Below are positions 1 to 8,797 of a stretch of DNA of 9,939 nucleotides, one piece after another; within the stretch, counting starts at the first letter, position 1; every line of letters begins with the position of its first letter. The notes under the pieces were generated by a model. It made no database searches. It was given only the letters and a program-made list of their open reading frames with translations, and had not been told where the DNA came from. The stretch spans positions 1-9,939 of the forward strand of contig CAMLSI010000175.1 of assembly GCA_946482585.1 (NCBI GenBank). The letters are read 5' to 3'. Made by a program: the position numbers and the translations under genes. Source of the DNA: an uncultured Lysobacteraceae bacterium. Its GTDB lineage: Bacteria > Pseudomonadota > Gammaproteobacteria > Xanthomonadales > Rhodanobacteraceae.

Positions 1-690
1 TTCGAACACGAAGGCCGATATCTCGACGGCTCGCCGATCGCCCGGTCCGTGTCGAGGCTGCTCGTCGACGAACTCGTGCGCAGCGGATTCACGGATGCGA
101 CGCGCATCTACATCCAGTCGTTCGAGATCGCGAACCTCATCGAACTGCACTCGCGCCTGCTGCCGGCGGCCGGCATCGATGCGCGGATGATGCAGTTGTT
201 CGGCGATATCGGCGCAGTGACGCCGCAGAACGAACACTTCGCCCTGCCCTACGACCTGCGCTGGCACCGCGCGCACGGCGACGATCTCGATGCGCTGTAT
301 CCGGGATTGCAGGAACGATTGCCGCAGCTCGGAACGGCGCCGATTGCCTACGGCGATCTGACCGCACGGAACGTGCTCGACTGGATGCGCGAGCGTTATG
401 CCTACGGCATCGCGCCGTGGAAGGACAACCTGCTCGTGCGCGAGCGCGATGCCGCGGGAATCGTCCGGCTCACGGGCACCGTCGATCCGCTGCCGGCACG
501 GGCGCTAGCCGCCGGGCTGTCGGTGCATACGTATACCTTGCGCGCGGAGCCGACGTTTCTCGTGCGCGACGGACGCGGTTCGATGCTGAGCATGGAACAG
601 GAACTGCAGCGGCTGCTCGACGCGGGCGTCGGCGGGTTCTTCATCGATTTCCCGGATCGCGGCGCGGCGCTGCGCGACCGGCAGCGCTGA
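1..690 (+). CDS. Glycerophosphodiester phosphodiesterase, GlpQ-like (5' end outside window)
   Basis: Family role: hydrolyses glycerophosphodiesters (deacylated phospholipids) to sn-glycerol 3-phosphate and an alcohol; GlpQ-type members usually act in the periplasm. Seen: the frame is open from base 1, giving 229 residues and a TGA stop, so an internal GTG at 49 is not the start. Motifs typical of the C-terminal half of the GDPD TIM barrel are YIQSFE (residues 37-42), a mid-region APWKDNLL, a SVHTYTLR strand, and the closing GVGGFFIDFPDR strand near the C-terminus. The layout matches E. coli GlpQ, where the equivalent segments are LQCFD, HPYTVR and GLFTDFPD. The N-terminal catalytic histidine, glutamates and metal ligands would lie upstream of the window, so activity cannot be judged here. 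It converges on the S9 peptidase gene; a strong hairpin follows 53 bp after the stop. The family call is firm; GlpQ versus UgpQ type rests on size and motif style. Confidence 0.9.
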   Translation, partial: FEHEGRYLDGSPIARSVSRLLVDELVRSGFTDATRIYIQSFEIANLIELHSRLLPAAGIDARMMQLFGDIGAVTPQNEHFALPYDLRWHRAHGDDLDALYPGLQERLPQLGTAPIAYGDLTARNVLDWMRERYAYGIAPWKDNLLVRERDAAGIVRLTGTVDPLPARALAAGLSVHTYTLRAEPTFLVRDGRGSMLSMEQELQRLLDAGVGGFFIDFPDRGAALRDRQR

Positions 691-743
691 GCGGCGTCCT
701 GCGCCGCTCGCACCGGCATCGGGTTGCGGCGATCCGGCATCCT

Positions 744-775
744 CCCTCTCCCCCGGCAGCCGCCGGGGGAGAGGG
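744..775. terminator. Perfect 14-bp GC-rich hairpin, terminator-like and possibly a dispersed repeat
   Basis: Left arm CCCTCTCCCCCGGC (744-757), loop AGCC (758-761), exact complementary right arm 762-775, followed on the plus strand by TTT. It lies between two convergent genes, so it could end transcription from both sides, although the T-run is short. Hairpins of the form CCCTCTCCC...GGGAGAGGG recur between genes in Xanthomonadales genomes (my recollection, not checked here), so it may be a copy of a dispersed repeat rather than a gene-specific terminator. The remaining 776-923 shows only a minor GCGCAG/CTGCGC hairpin (824-838) and no gene. Confidence 0.7.
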
Positions 776-923
776 TTTCAAGCTCCGCGCTTGCGGCGGC
801 AACCGGCTCGTAACGGCTGCGTTGCGCAGGCGCTGCGCGGAAACACCGCGACGTCGAACTCGCCTGCGGCCCTCCTGCCCATCGTGGCCCGCGCGCGTGC
901 GCCGGCCCGCCATCGCAGCGCGC

Positions 924-3044
<2,121 letters not shown>

Positions 3045-3053
3045 CGGTTCAAT

Positions 3054-3079
3054 CCAGTCGGGAAAACCAGTCGGGAAAA
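3054..3079. repeat. Tandem 13-bp direct duplication in the transporter-peptidase gap
   Basis: CCAGTCGGGAAAA occurs twice head to tail (3054-3066 and 3067-3079). On the transcribed minus strand this reads TTTTCCCGACTGG twice and occupies the segment just upstream of the S9 peptidase start codon, downstream of the 12-bp hairpin. It may be a replication-slippage product or a doubled protein-binding site. Confidence 0.85.
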
Positions 3080-3084
3080 CGTAG

Positions 3085-3112
3085 ACGCCGCCGCGGCGAA
3101 CCGCGGCGGCGT
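3085..3112 (-). terminator. 12-bp hairpin after the OPT gene (terminator or attenuating stem)
   Basis: ACGCCGCCGCGG (3085-3096), loop CGAA (3097-3100) and the exact complement (3101-3112). On the minus strand it starts 8 bases beyond the transporter stop codon and is followed by TCTACGTTTT, a modest T-run. It could end part of the transporter transcripts, or stabilise their 3' ends while letting some transcription into the peptidase gene. Confidence 0.6.
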
Positions 3113-3120
3113 GCGGAACA

Positions 3121-5052
3121 TCAGGCGGTCTGCTGGCCCTTGATCGCGGTGCGATACAGCAGCCAGCCGGTGATGCCGAGGACGAGGAGACCGGCGAACC
3201 GGCCGAGTTCCCAGCCGTGGATCGCGAGCACGTCGGCCTTGCCGCTGACGACGATCGGCACCGCGATGGCGATGCCCATGAGCGCCTCGCCGGTGATCAG
3301 GCCGGCGGCGAACAGGGTGCCCGGACGATGCACGCGGTCTCGCGCTTCCTCGTCGTGCACCGGCACGCCGAAGCGGCGTTCGACGAAATACGAGAGCACG
3401 CCGCCGAGGAAGATCGGCACCATGAGTTCGAGCGGCAGGTAGATGCCGATCGCGGCCGCGAGCACGGGCACGCGGAAATGCGCCTTGCGCGCCTTCAGCC
3501 ATTCGTCGAGCGCGATGATGATCGCGCCGATGATCGCGCCCGTGATGATCATGTCCCAGGGCAGCCGCCCGCCGAACAGGCCGTTCGCGACCGAGGCCAT
3601 CAGAGTCGCCTGCGGCGCCTGCAGCGAATTCGGATGCTCCGGCGTGGCCGGGCCGATGCCGTAGGCGACGGCGAGCAGATTGAGCACCGGCGCCATCACG
3701 AGCGCGCAGGAGAATGCGCCGATCGCGAGCATGACCTGCTGCTTCCACGGCGTGGCGCCGACGAGATAGCCGGCCTTGAGATCCTGCAGGTTGTCGCCGC
3801 CGACCGCGGCCGCACAGCAGACCACGGCGCCGATCATGATGGCCGCGACCGGGCCGATCGACGAATCCTTGCCGAGCAGCAGCATCAACACGAACGAGGC
3901 GAACAGGATCGTCGCGATCGTGATGCCCGAGACCGGGTTGTTGCTCGAGCCGACGAGCCCTGCAAGATAGCCCGATACCGACACGAACAGAAAACCCGCG
4001 ACGATCATGATGATGGCCATCGGAACGCTGACGAGCCAGTTGCCGACGATGGCCTGGTACAGCAGCAGCAGCGGCAGCACGAACAGCACCAGCGCGATCA
4101 GCATCCACTTCATCGGCAGGTCGCGCTCGGTTTCGGCGACGTTCGAATCGCTGCCCTTGCGCGCGGCGGCGATGCCGCTCTTGACGCCCGACAGCAGCGA
4201 CTTGCGCAGCGAGAACAGGGTCCAGATGCCGCCGATCAGCATCGCGCCGACACCGAGGTAGCGCACGCGCGCGCCGCGGATCAGGCCGGCCGCGTCGGCC
4301 GCCGACAGGCCGGCGAGCTGGGTCGCGAAGGCCGGGTCGAGGCTCTGCGCGAAATAGTGATAGATCGGGATCGCGATGTTGTACGACAGCACGCTGCCCG
4401 AGAGCACGACGATGCCGATGTTGAGGCCGACGATGTAGCCGACGCCGAGCAGCGCCGGCGACAGGCCCGTGCCCATGTAGCCGAGGTACTTGCCGAGGAA
4501 TCCCGCGACCGAGGCGTTGTCCGGGATCAGGCGCATGCCGCTTTCGGCCATGAGCTTCACGACCGCGCCGATCACCGCGGAAATGCCGAGGATTCTGATG
4601 CCCGGACCCGGATTCTCGCCGGCCTTGAGCACTTCGGCCGCGGCCTTTCCTTCGGGGAACGGCAGCGGCTCCTCGACGATCATCGAGCGGCGCAGCGGCA
4701 CCGAGAACAATACGCCGAGCAGGCCGCCGAGGCCGGCGATCGCCAGCACCCAGGAATAGCGGAAGTCCTGCCAGTAGTTGAGGATGATCAGCGCCGGAAT
4801 CGTGAAGATCACGCCTGCGGCGATCGACGAGCCGGCCGAGGCGCCGGTCTGCACGATGTTGTTCTCGAGGATCGTGCCGCCGCCGAGCACGCGCAGCACC
4901 GCCATCGAAATTACCGCGGCCGGAATGGCCGTCGCGATGGTCAGGCCGGCGAACAGGCCGAGGTAGGTATTGGCGGCGGCGAGGATCATCGCCAGCACCA
5001 CCGAAAGCGCGACGGCGCGGAAGGTCAGCTGCGGGACGGCAGGTGTACTCAT
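3121..5052 (-). CDS. OPT-family oligopeptide transporter, 643 aa
   Basis: Family role: inner-membrane secondary transporter of the OPT superfamily, usually proton-coupled uptake of oligopeptides; some members carry metal chelates. Seen: many hydrophobic segments, roughly 14-16 membrane spans by eye. OPT hallmarks include NTYLGLFAGLT near residues 28-38, IPAAVISMAVLR (43-54), the NNIVQTGASAGSS block (64-76), the RSMIVEEPLPFPEG block (112-125), SNNPVSGIT (370-378) and GGDNLQDLKAGYLVGATPWKQQ-like residues at 418-439. Length fits bacterial members (about 600-700 aa). The frame stays open upstream to 5106, but the ATG at 5052 is preferred: CCGGAG lies 5 bases before it, and the protein then begins shortly before the first membrane span. 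The S9 peptidase follows on the same strand, supporting peptides rather than metal chelates as substrate (inference). A possible -10 element lies at 5110-5102. Confidence 0.95.
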   Translation of the reverse strand: MSTPAVPQLTFRAVALSVVLAMILAAANTYLGLFAGLTIATAIPAAVISMAVLRVLGGGTILENNIVQTGASAGSSIAAGVIFTIPALIILNYWQDFRYSWVLAIAGLGGLLGVLFSVPLRRSMIVEEPLPFPEGKAAAEVLKAGENPGPGIRILGISAVIGAVVKLMAESGMRLIPDNASVAGFLGKYLGYMGTGLSPALLGVGYIVGLNIGIVVLSGSVLSYNIAIPIYHYFAQSLDPAFATQLAGLSAADAAGLIRGARVRYLGVGAMLIGGIWTLFSLRKSLLSGVKSGIAAARKGSDSNVAETERDLPMKWMLIALVLFVLPLLLLYQAIVGNWLVSVPMAIIMIVAGFLFVSVSGYLAGLVGSSNNPVSGITIATILFASFVLMLLLGKDSSIGPVAAIMIGAVVCCAAAVGGDNLQDLKAGYLVGATPWKQQVMLAIGAFSCALVMAPVLNLLAVAYGIGPATPEHPNSLQAPQATLMASVANGLFGGRLPWDMIITGAIIGAIIIALDEWLKARKAHFRVPVLAAAIGIYLPLELMVPIFLGGVLSYFVERRFGVPVHDEEARDRVHRPGTLFAAGLITGEALMGIAIAVPIVVSGKADVLAIHGWELGRFAGLLVLGITGWLLYRTAIKGQQTA

Positions 5053-5101
5053 GCGAACTCCGGATCGTGGGGCACCCGCGCGGCTGGGCGGGCAGTCGCG
5101 A

Positions 5102-5110
5102 AGCATAACC
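5102..5110 (-). promoter_or_regulatory. Candidate -10 region of the OPT transporter promoter
   Basis: The minus strand reads GGTTATGCT, with TATGCT as the hexamer, about 50 bases upstream of the chosen start codon. It resembles GGCTATCCT before the methyltransferase and GGCTATACT before the gene at 9908. No good -35 box is seen at 16-18 bases upstream, so this rests on motif sharing and position only. Confidence 0.35.
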
Positions 5111-5209
5111 GGGATGCTGCGGACCCGGGCGAGCTTGCGGAACGCCGTTTTTGCGGTTATCGCGCGCCTGCCGCCGCCACGGATCGTGCTGCGGTGCAGC
5201 GCACCGGCC

Positions 5210-5706
5210 TCAGGCTTTGATCGTCACCAGCGTATCCTGCGGAATCGGCGCCCGCTCGAATTTTGCGAGCGTCATCGACACCGCGGCTGCGAGTTCCACC
5301 GCTTCGGCATCCAGGCTCCCCTTGTAGAAATGTGCGAGCACCTGGATAGCGTCGCATTCGCGCACGGCATGGCCGACGAGCTGTCGGAACGCGATGACGC
5401 CGTCGCCGCCGCGGTGCCCGACGGGACGCGAAGCACTTTCCGCTTTCGCCGCGAGCGCGCGCTCGATCTTGGCCGTCGACCAGCCGCACCGTGATCCGGT
5501 TGCCGTCGCTTCCCATCATGCTCGATGAGCTCGCACGAGCACCCGCCGCGCGTCACCACGACACAGGACGATTCCGCGGGAAACAGCGCCGTCGCCGGCA
5601 TGTCGCCGGCCGGCGAAAGCGTGACACGCACCTGATGCCCCCGGGCGAGACGTTCGAGGACGGCGCACGGCTGCGCGGGAACGGCGACGGTGATGAACCA
5701 GCACAT
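5210..5706 (-). pseudogene. Small hypothetical protein gene with a one-base frameshift
   Basis: Seen: ATG at 5706 follows CCCGGAGT with good spacing and begins MCWFITVAVP. The frame reads sensibly for about 70 residues, including a GGCSCEL motif (Cys56, Cys58), then turns into arginine/serine-rich shadow sequence. From about 5490 a different minus-strand frame reads sensibly: CGWSTAKIERALAAK, then VIAFRQLVGHAVREC, VLAHFYKGSLDAEAVEL and a C-terminus TLVTIKA with TGA at 5212-5210. That second frame has a stop at 5518-5516, so the shift lies between about 5515 and 5485. The 497-bp span is one base short of 166 codons, fitting a single lost base; the intact product would be about 165 aa. I do not recognise a named family. 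The cysteine pair and the GWSxAKIERAL stretch look like conserved features. It lies 57 bp downstream of the methyltransferase on the same strand. It may be a true pseudogene, a sequencing error or, less likely, programmed frameshifting. Confidence 0.75.
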
Positions 5707-5737
5707 TGCACGACTCCGGGCAGCGACGCGGAAAGGG

Positions 5738-5752
5738 GTGCCGTCGCGGCAC
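5738..5752 (-). other. Short hairpin between the methyltransferase and the frameshifted gene
   Basis: GTGCCG (5738-5743), loop TCG, CGGCAC (5747-5752). On the minus strand it is followed by CCCCTTTCC rather than a true T-run, so it is at best a weak terminator in the 57-bp gap. A chance hairpin in GC-rich DNA is equally possible. Confidence 0.25.
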
Positions 5753-5763
5753 GCGACGTCGAT

Positions 5764-6378
5764 TCACACGCGCCGGAAGCCGCAGTACACGAAGCGTTGC
5801 ACATTGCCCATCGGCGTCACGTGCGCTTCGTACTCCTGATGGACCAGCGCGAACGCATCGCCGAATTCCGCCTGCAAGGCGTCGGCGGAGTAGCGGCATA
5901 TCGGCAGGCCGCTGCATTGCGTCGGTCCGTCTTCGGCGAACGTCGCGACGATCAGGTGACCGCCGGGTTTCAGCGCGCGCAGCACGTTGCGGACATAGGC
6001 GGCGCGGTCGCGTGCCTCGGTCAGGAAATGGAATGCCGCGCGATCGTGCCAGACCTCGTACGCATTCTCGGGAAGATCGGCGTCGGCGATGTCGGCTTCG
6101 AGCCAGCGGACCGACTCACCCGATGCACCGAGACGTGCCCGTGCTGCGGCGAGCGCCGCGGCCGAAAGATCGAGCACGGTCAGATTCGCGTAGCCTTCGG
6201 CGAGCAGTCCGTCGACGAGTGTCGATGCGCCGCCGCCGACGTCGATCAGGGCGGCAGCGTGCGAGACACCAGTCGCACGGATCAGGCGCAGCGAGGTCGC
6301 CGCCTGCGGCTGGAACCAGCTGACCTCGTCGGCGGCCTTCGTCGCATAGACCTGCTGCCAGTGCTGTCGGGGTTGCAT
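5764..6378 (-). CDS. Class I SAM-dependent methyltransferase, 204 aa
   Basis: Family role: transfers a methyl group from S-adenosylmethionine; the acceptor is unknown. Seen: a Rossmann-type core with motif I LIDVGGG (44-50), the motif II acidic residue Asp70 in VLDLS, a WHDRAAFHFL segment (110-119) in the motif IV area, and motif V-like LKPGGHLIVATF (136-147). Two outer signatures mark a small uncharacterised subfamily: the N-terminal HWQQVYATKAADEVSWFQ (6-23) and CSGLPICRYSADAL (155-168). Length is typical for that subfamily. The frame is open to 6528, but the ATG at 6378 is chosen because CGGAG lies 5 bases upstream and HWxxVY normally sits at the extreme N-terminus. It is the first gene of the minus-strand block, followed 57 bp later by the frameshifted small gene. 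An inverted repeat overlaps its candidate promoter. Small-molecule methylation, for example thiopurine- or metalloid-type detoxification, is possible but not shown. Confidence 0.9.
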   Translation of the reverse strand: MQPRQHWQQVYATKAADEVSWFQPQAATSLRLIRATGVSHAAALIDVGGGASTLVDGLLAEGYANLTVLDLSAAALAAARARLGASGESVRWLEADIADADLPENAYEVWHDRAAFHFLTEARDRAAYVRNVLRALKPGGHLIVATFAEDGPTQCSGLPICRYSADALQAEFGDAFALVHQEYEAHVTPMGNVQRFVYCGFRRV

Positions 6379-6400
6379 GCGGTCTCCGGACTGCGGCCAG

Positions 6401-6417
6401 TATCCTGACGCAGGATA
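6401..6417. repeat. 7-bp inverted repeat upstream of the methyltransferase (possible operator)
   Basis: TATCCTG (6401-6407), spacer ACG, CAGGATA (6411-6417), a perfect dyad. It lies 23-39 bases upstream of the methyltransferase start and overlaps the candidate -10 element GGCTATCCT on the minus strand, where a repressor dimer could block transcription. No regulator gene is adjacent, so the role is inferred from position alone. Confidence 0.5.
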
Positions 6418-6420
6418 GCC
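6412..6420 (-). promoter_or_regulatory. Candidate -10 region of the methyltransferase promoter
   Basis: The minus strand reads GGCTATCCT, ending 33 bases before the start codon. Its core resembles the elements before the OPT gene (GGTTATGCT) and the gene at 9908 (GGCTATACT). No clear -35 box is visible. Confidence 0.35.
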
Positions 6421-6546
6421 GAGGCGCCGGTGGCATCGGTACGGAATGCCTGGGCCGTGTCGACGGGCGTTGGCGGTCTGCCGCCGCCGGCCGACGAGGG
6501 CAGCGCCGGCCGAGTGTATTTTTCCCATTTTTTCAGCGCAGAATCC

Positions 6547-6606
6547 ATGAAGACACGTCAGCTCGGCTGCGGCAGACTCGAGGTCTCGGCGATCGGTTTC
6601 GGCTTG
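6547..6606 (+). pseudogene. Aldo/keto reductase N-terminal stub (gene remnant)
   Basis: The ATG at 6547 opens MKTRQLGCGRLEVSAIGFG, the characteristic first beta-hairpin and first barrel strand of NAD(P)H-dependent aldo/keto reductases (usual form MKxRxLGxxGLEVSAIGLGCMG). The likeness stops after about 19 residues. The next codons read LAVDRATLAVGNGN, unlike any aldo/keto reductase segment, and no GxxFxDTAxxY motif or catalytic Tyr/Lys region follows in any frame. The 3' end of the opposing SRPBCC gene begins at 6670, only 63 bases further on. An AT-rich stretch (TGTATTTTTCCCATTTTTTC, about 6515-6535) upstream may be what is left of the original promoter region. Most likely a deletion or rearrangement removed some 300 codons. 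A short unrelated ORF matching by chance is unlikely given the run of agreement. Confidence 0.7.
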
Positions 6607-6669
6607 GCGGTTGACCGCGCGACGCTGGCGGTGGGGAACGGGAACGTTCCACGACGCAGCGACCCGCGC

Positions 6670-7140
6670 TCAGGCCGGGTCCGGCGACTCCGCCAGCGCC
6701 GCGAGCTTCGCGACCGACCGGCGCCAGCCGAGCGCGTTGTCGGCCGGCGCGATGCTGTCGGGAACCCCTTCGTGGATGACGACGAGTTCGGTGCCGTTCG
6801 CGCTCGGCGCCAACGAATAGATGACCGTCATCTGGCCCGCCATCGCCGGATCGTCCGTTTCGAACACCAGCGTCTCGACGACGCGCGTATGCGGCACGAG
6901 CGCGACGAACCGGCCGTGATAGGTGTCGGTATGGGCGCCGCTCTTGCCCGTCGCGTCGGGTGACTCGTAGGTAAGCGACACGCGGAAGCCGCCGCCGACG
7001 CGCGGTTCGAACTCGTGCACCACGCCGGTCATGCCGTCGGGCACTTTCCAGCGCTGCACCGCCGCCGCGTCGGTCAGCAGCCGATAGACACGGGTGGGCG
7101 ATGCACTGATGTGGCGACGCGTCGTCGTGGTTCCGGGCAA
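6670..7140 (-). CDS. SRPBCC / AHSA1-domain protein, about 156 aa, probable TTG start
   Basis: Family role: START-like (Bet v1 fold) domain related to the Aha1 C-terminal domain; bacterial members bind hydrophobic ligands or are of unknown function. Seen from the TTG: RRHISASPTRVYRLLTD (8-24), W31 in AVQRWKVPDGMTG, HEFEPRVGGGFRVSL (42-55), YHGRFVALVPHTRVVET (74-90), AGQMTVIYSL (101-110), GTELVVIHEGVPD (116-128) and the terminal helix LGWRRSVAKLAAL (137-149). This is the full AHSA1 pattern, ending at a TGA at 6672-6670. No in-frame ATG lies near the expected N-terminus. TTG at 7140 is chosen because GGAAG lies 5 bases upstream and the length fits the family. The frame stays open far upstream opposite the beta-helix gene, but that part is shadow sequence. 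Its 3' end abuts the truncated aldo/keto reductase. Function here is unknown; such genes often sit beside ArsR-type regulators, but none is present. Confidence 0.85.
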   Translation of the reverse strand: MPGTTTTRRHISASPTRVYRLLTDAAAVQRWKVPDGMTGVVHEFEPRVGGGFRVSLTYESPDATGKSGAHTDTYHGRFVALVPHTRVVETLVFETDDPAMAGQMTVIYSLAPSANGTELVVIHEGVPDSIAPADNALGWRRSVAKLAALAESPDPA

Positions 7141-7272
7141 GACGGCTTCCGCGGTGTCTGCGTGATCGGCGATCCTGCCGCACGGCGCGCAATGCCGGCG
7201 TGAACCGGCCGCATTGAGGTTTCGGCCACGCCGCTGCGTATTCCGGATCGTCCGGGCAGCTCGCCCGCCACG

Positions 7273-8784
7273 ATGATCGACATGAAATCCGTTGCCGCCT
7301 GCCTGTTCGCCTGCTTCGTCGTGTTCGCACCGCCGCTTCGCGCACAGAGCGTGATCTGGGTGACGAGCGCCGCCTCTTCCGGCAGCGGCAGCCTGCGCGC
7401 CGCGATCCTGAGCCTGAACCCGTCGACGAGCGCGCTGCAGGAAATCCGCTTCGCGATCCCGACGACGCCGGGCAATCCCGTCGCCGAGATCGTGCTGACC
7501 GAACCGCTGCCGCCGATCAGCGGGACCGCCGTGCTCGTCAACGGCGATGCGTCCGCCGATCGCGTCGTCGTCAACGGCAACGGCCGGCAGATCTTCACGG
7601 TCGAGGAAACCGCGACGACGGGCGCGCTGGAGATCCGCGACCTCACCTTGCGCGGCGGCGCCGTCGTCAACAGCGGCGGCTGCGTGCGCATCCGCCGTGC
7701 GGCGACGGCAACGACGCTGCGGCGCGTCGTCCTCGACCAGTGCAAGGCGTATCTGAACATGATCACGAATCCGACCGTGCGCGGCGGCGCGGTGTATACA
7801 AAAGGGGCGCTGACCATCGAAGACAGCACGTTCACGGGCAACCGCATCGTGAGTTTCTCTGCCGATGAAGCCGGCAGCGATGCGAGCGGCGGCGCGCTGT
7901 TCGTCGAAGGAAGCCAGCCGCTCGCGATCGCACGCTCGCTGTTCAGCGGCAACGTCATCCATCTCGGCAACCAGTTGCCGCCGTTCTGCCGCAGCGGCGG
8001 CGGCGGCGCGATCGGACTGTCGCTGACCGGCACGCTCGCGTGGATTTCCGACACGAGTTTTCTCGACAACAAGACCTCGTGCCGCAATCCGACCGTGACC
8101 TACGACCTCGACGGCGCTGGCGACGGCGGCGCGATCGCGATCTACGGCCAGGGCGGCGAGACGCGCCTGACGGCGAACTATTTCCACGGCAATGCCGGCA
8201 ACCGCGGCGGCGCGGTCGGCTTCCTGCAACCGCTGGGCATGCTCGCGACATTGACCAACAACACCTTCCACGAGAACACCAGCAGTCAGGCCGGCGGCGG
8301 CGTCGCGCTCATCAACTGCTGCTCGCTCGCGATGCTCAACAACACGTTCAGCGGCAACATCGCGCGCTCGCCCGGACTCGCGAACCAATTCCAGGCCTGG
8401 AGCAACGTGCTCGCGCTGTACAACAACATTTTCGACGGCGCGAACACGAATCCCGACTGCATCGTCTCGACGACGATGCAGAACAGCGGCTACAACCTCT
8501 ATGCGAACGGCGCCTGCTGGCCGACCGCCGACGGCACGAGCCAGATCGTCGGCGCCATGCCGTGGCTGCAGGCGCCGCGCATGACCGGCGGCTACGTACC
8601 GACGATGATGTACGCCAACGACAGCCCGGCCGTGGACCGCGGCGACGACACGCATTGCCCGGCCTACGATGCGCGCGGCGTCGTGCGTCCGCTCGACGGG
8701 GATATCGACGGCGCGAGTCGCTGCGACATCGGCGCGGTCGAGCACAGCTACATCAATCTCATTTTCCGCAACGGATTCCAGTAG
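7273..8784 (+). CDS. Secreted right-handed beta-helix protein with C-terminal FRNGFQ, 503 aa
   Basis: Seen: a signal peptide (MKSVAACLFACFVVFAPPLRAQ) with likely cleavage after Ala24. SGSGSLRAAI (36-45) is typical of secreted beta-helix/CSLREA-type proteins, whose N-terminal cap precedes the helix. Irregular parallel beta-helix coils follow, marked by recurring short turns: DSTFTGN, RSLFSGN, TSFLDN, NYFHGN, NTFHENT, NTFSGN and NNIFDG, alternating with glycine-rich GGAV/GGGA turns. The C-terminal part YDARGVVRPLDGDIDGASRCDIGAVE (465-490) is the signature of the choice-of-anchor Q type domain found in such proteins. The chain ends YINLIFRNGFQ. The mature part has ten cysteines, allowing several disulfides. 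Start: ATG 7273, with 7282 (MKSV) an equally good alternative; neither has a clear Shine-Dalgarno. The gene is divergent from the SRPBCC gene and convergent with the TfoX gene 13 bp away. Likely exported or surface-exposed; no pectate-lyase-type catalytic signature is recognised, so adhesion or a structural role is as likely as polysaccharide cleavage. Confidence 0.88.
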   Translation: MIDMKSVAACLFACFVVFAPPLRAQSVIWVTSAASSGSGSLRAAILSLNPSTSALQEIRFAIPTTPGNPVAEIVLTEPLPPISGTAVLVNGDASADRVVVNGNGRQIFTVEETATTGALEIRDLTLRGGAVVNSGGCVRIRRAATATTLRRVVLDQCKAYLNMITNPTVRGGAVYTKGALTIEDSTFTGNRIVSFSADEAGSDASGGALFVEGSQPLAIARSLFSGNVIHLGNQLPPFCRSGGGGAIGLSLTGTLAWISDTSFLDNKTSCRNPTVTYDLDGAGDGGAIAIYGQGGETRLTANYFHGNAGNRGGAVGFLQPLGMLATLTNNTFHENTSSQAGGGVALINCCSLAMLNNTFSGNIARSPGLANQFQAWSNVLALYNNIFDGANTNPDCIVSTTMQNSGYNLYANGACWPTADGTSQIVGAMPWLQAPRMTGGYVPTMMYANDSPAVDRGDDTHCPAYDARGVVRPLDGDIDGASRCDIGAVEHSYINLIFRNGFQ

Positions 8785-8797
8785 CGCGGCGCAGCGA

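Noticed and set aside
3054..3079. CRISPR-like repeat
   Set aside because: Only two 13-base units directly abutting with no spacers.
3217..5220. 667-codon plus-strand open frame opposite the OPT transporter
   Set aside because: It is Arg/Asp/His-rich low-complexity sequence mirroring codons of the transporter; no recognisable domain or ribosome-binding site.
5485..5520. Programmed -1 ribosomal frameshift site
   Set aside because: The direction of shift fits, but no X XXY YYZ heptamer in the correct phase is visible, so a mutation or sequence error is simpler.
5491..6408. 305-codon plus-strand frame opposite the methyltransferase
   Set aside because: The opposite strand carries all methyltransferase motifs; this frame has none and no start signal.
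7194..7244. Promoter for the beta-helix gene (TTGAGG at 7214, TATTCC at 7239) and a small GCCGG/CCGGC hairpin (7194-7209)
   Set aside because: The spacing of 19 bases and weak -10 make the promoter doubtful, and a 5-bp stem is expected by chance in this GC content.
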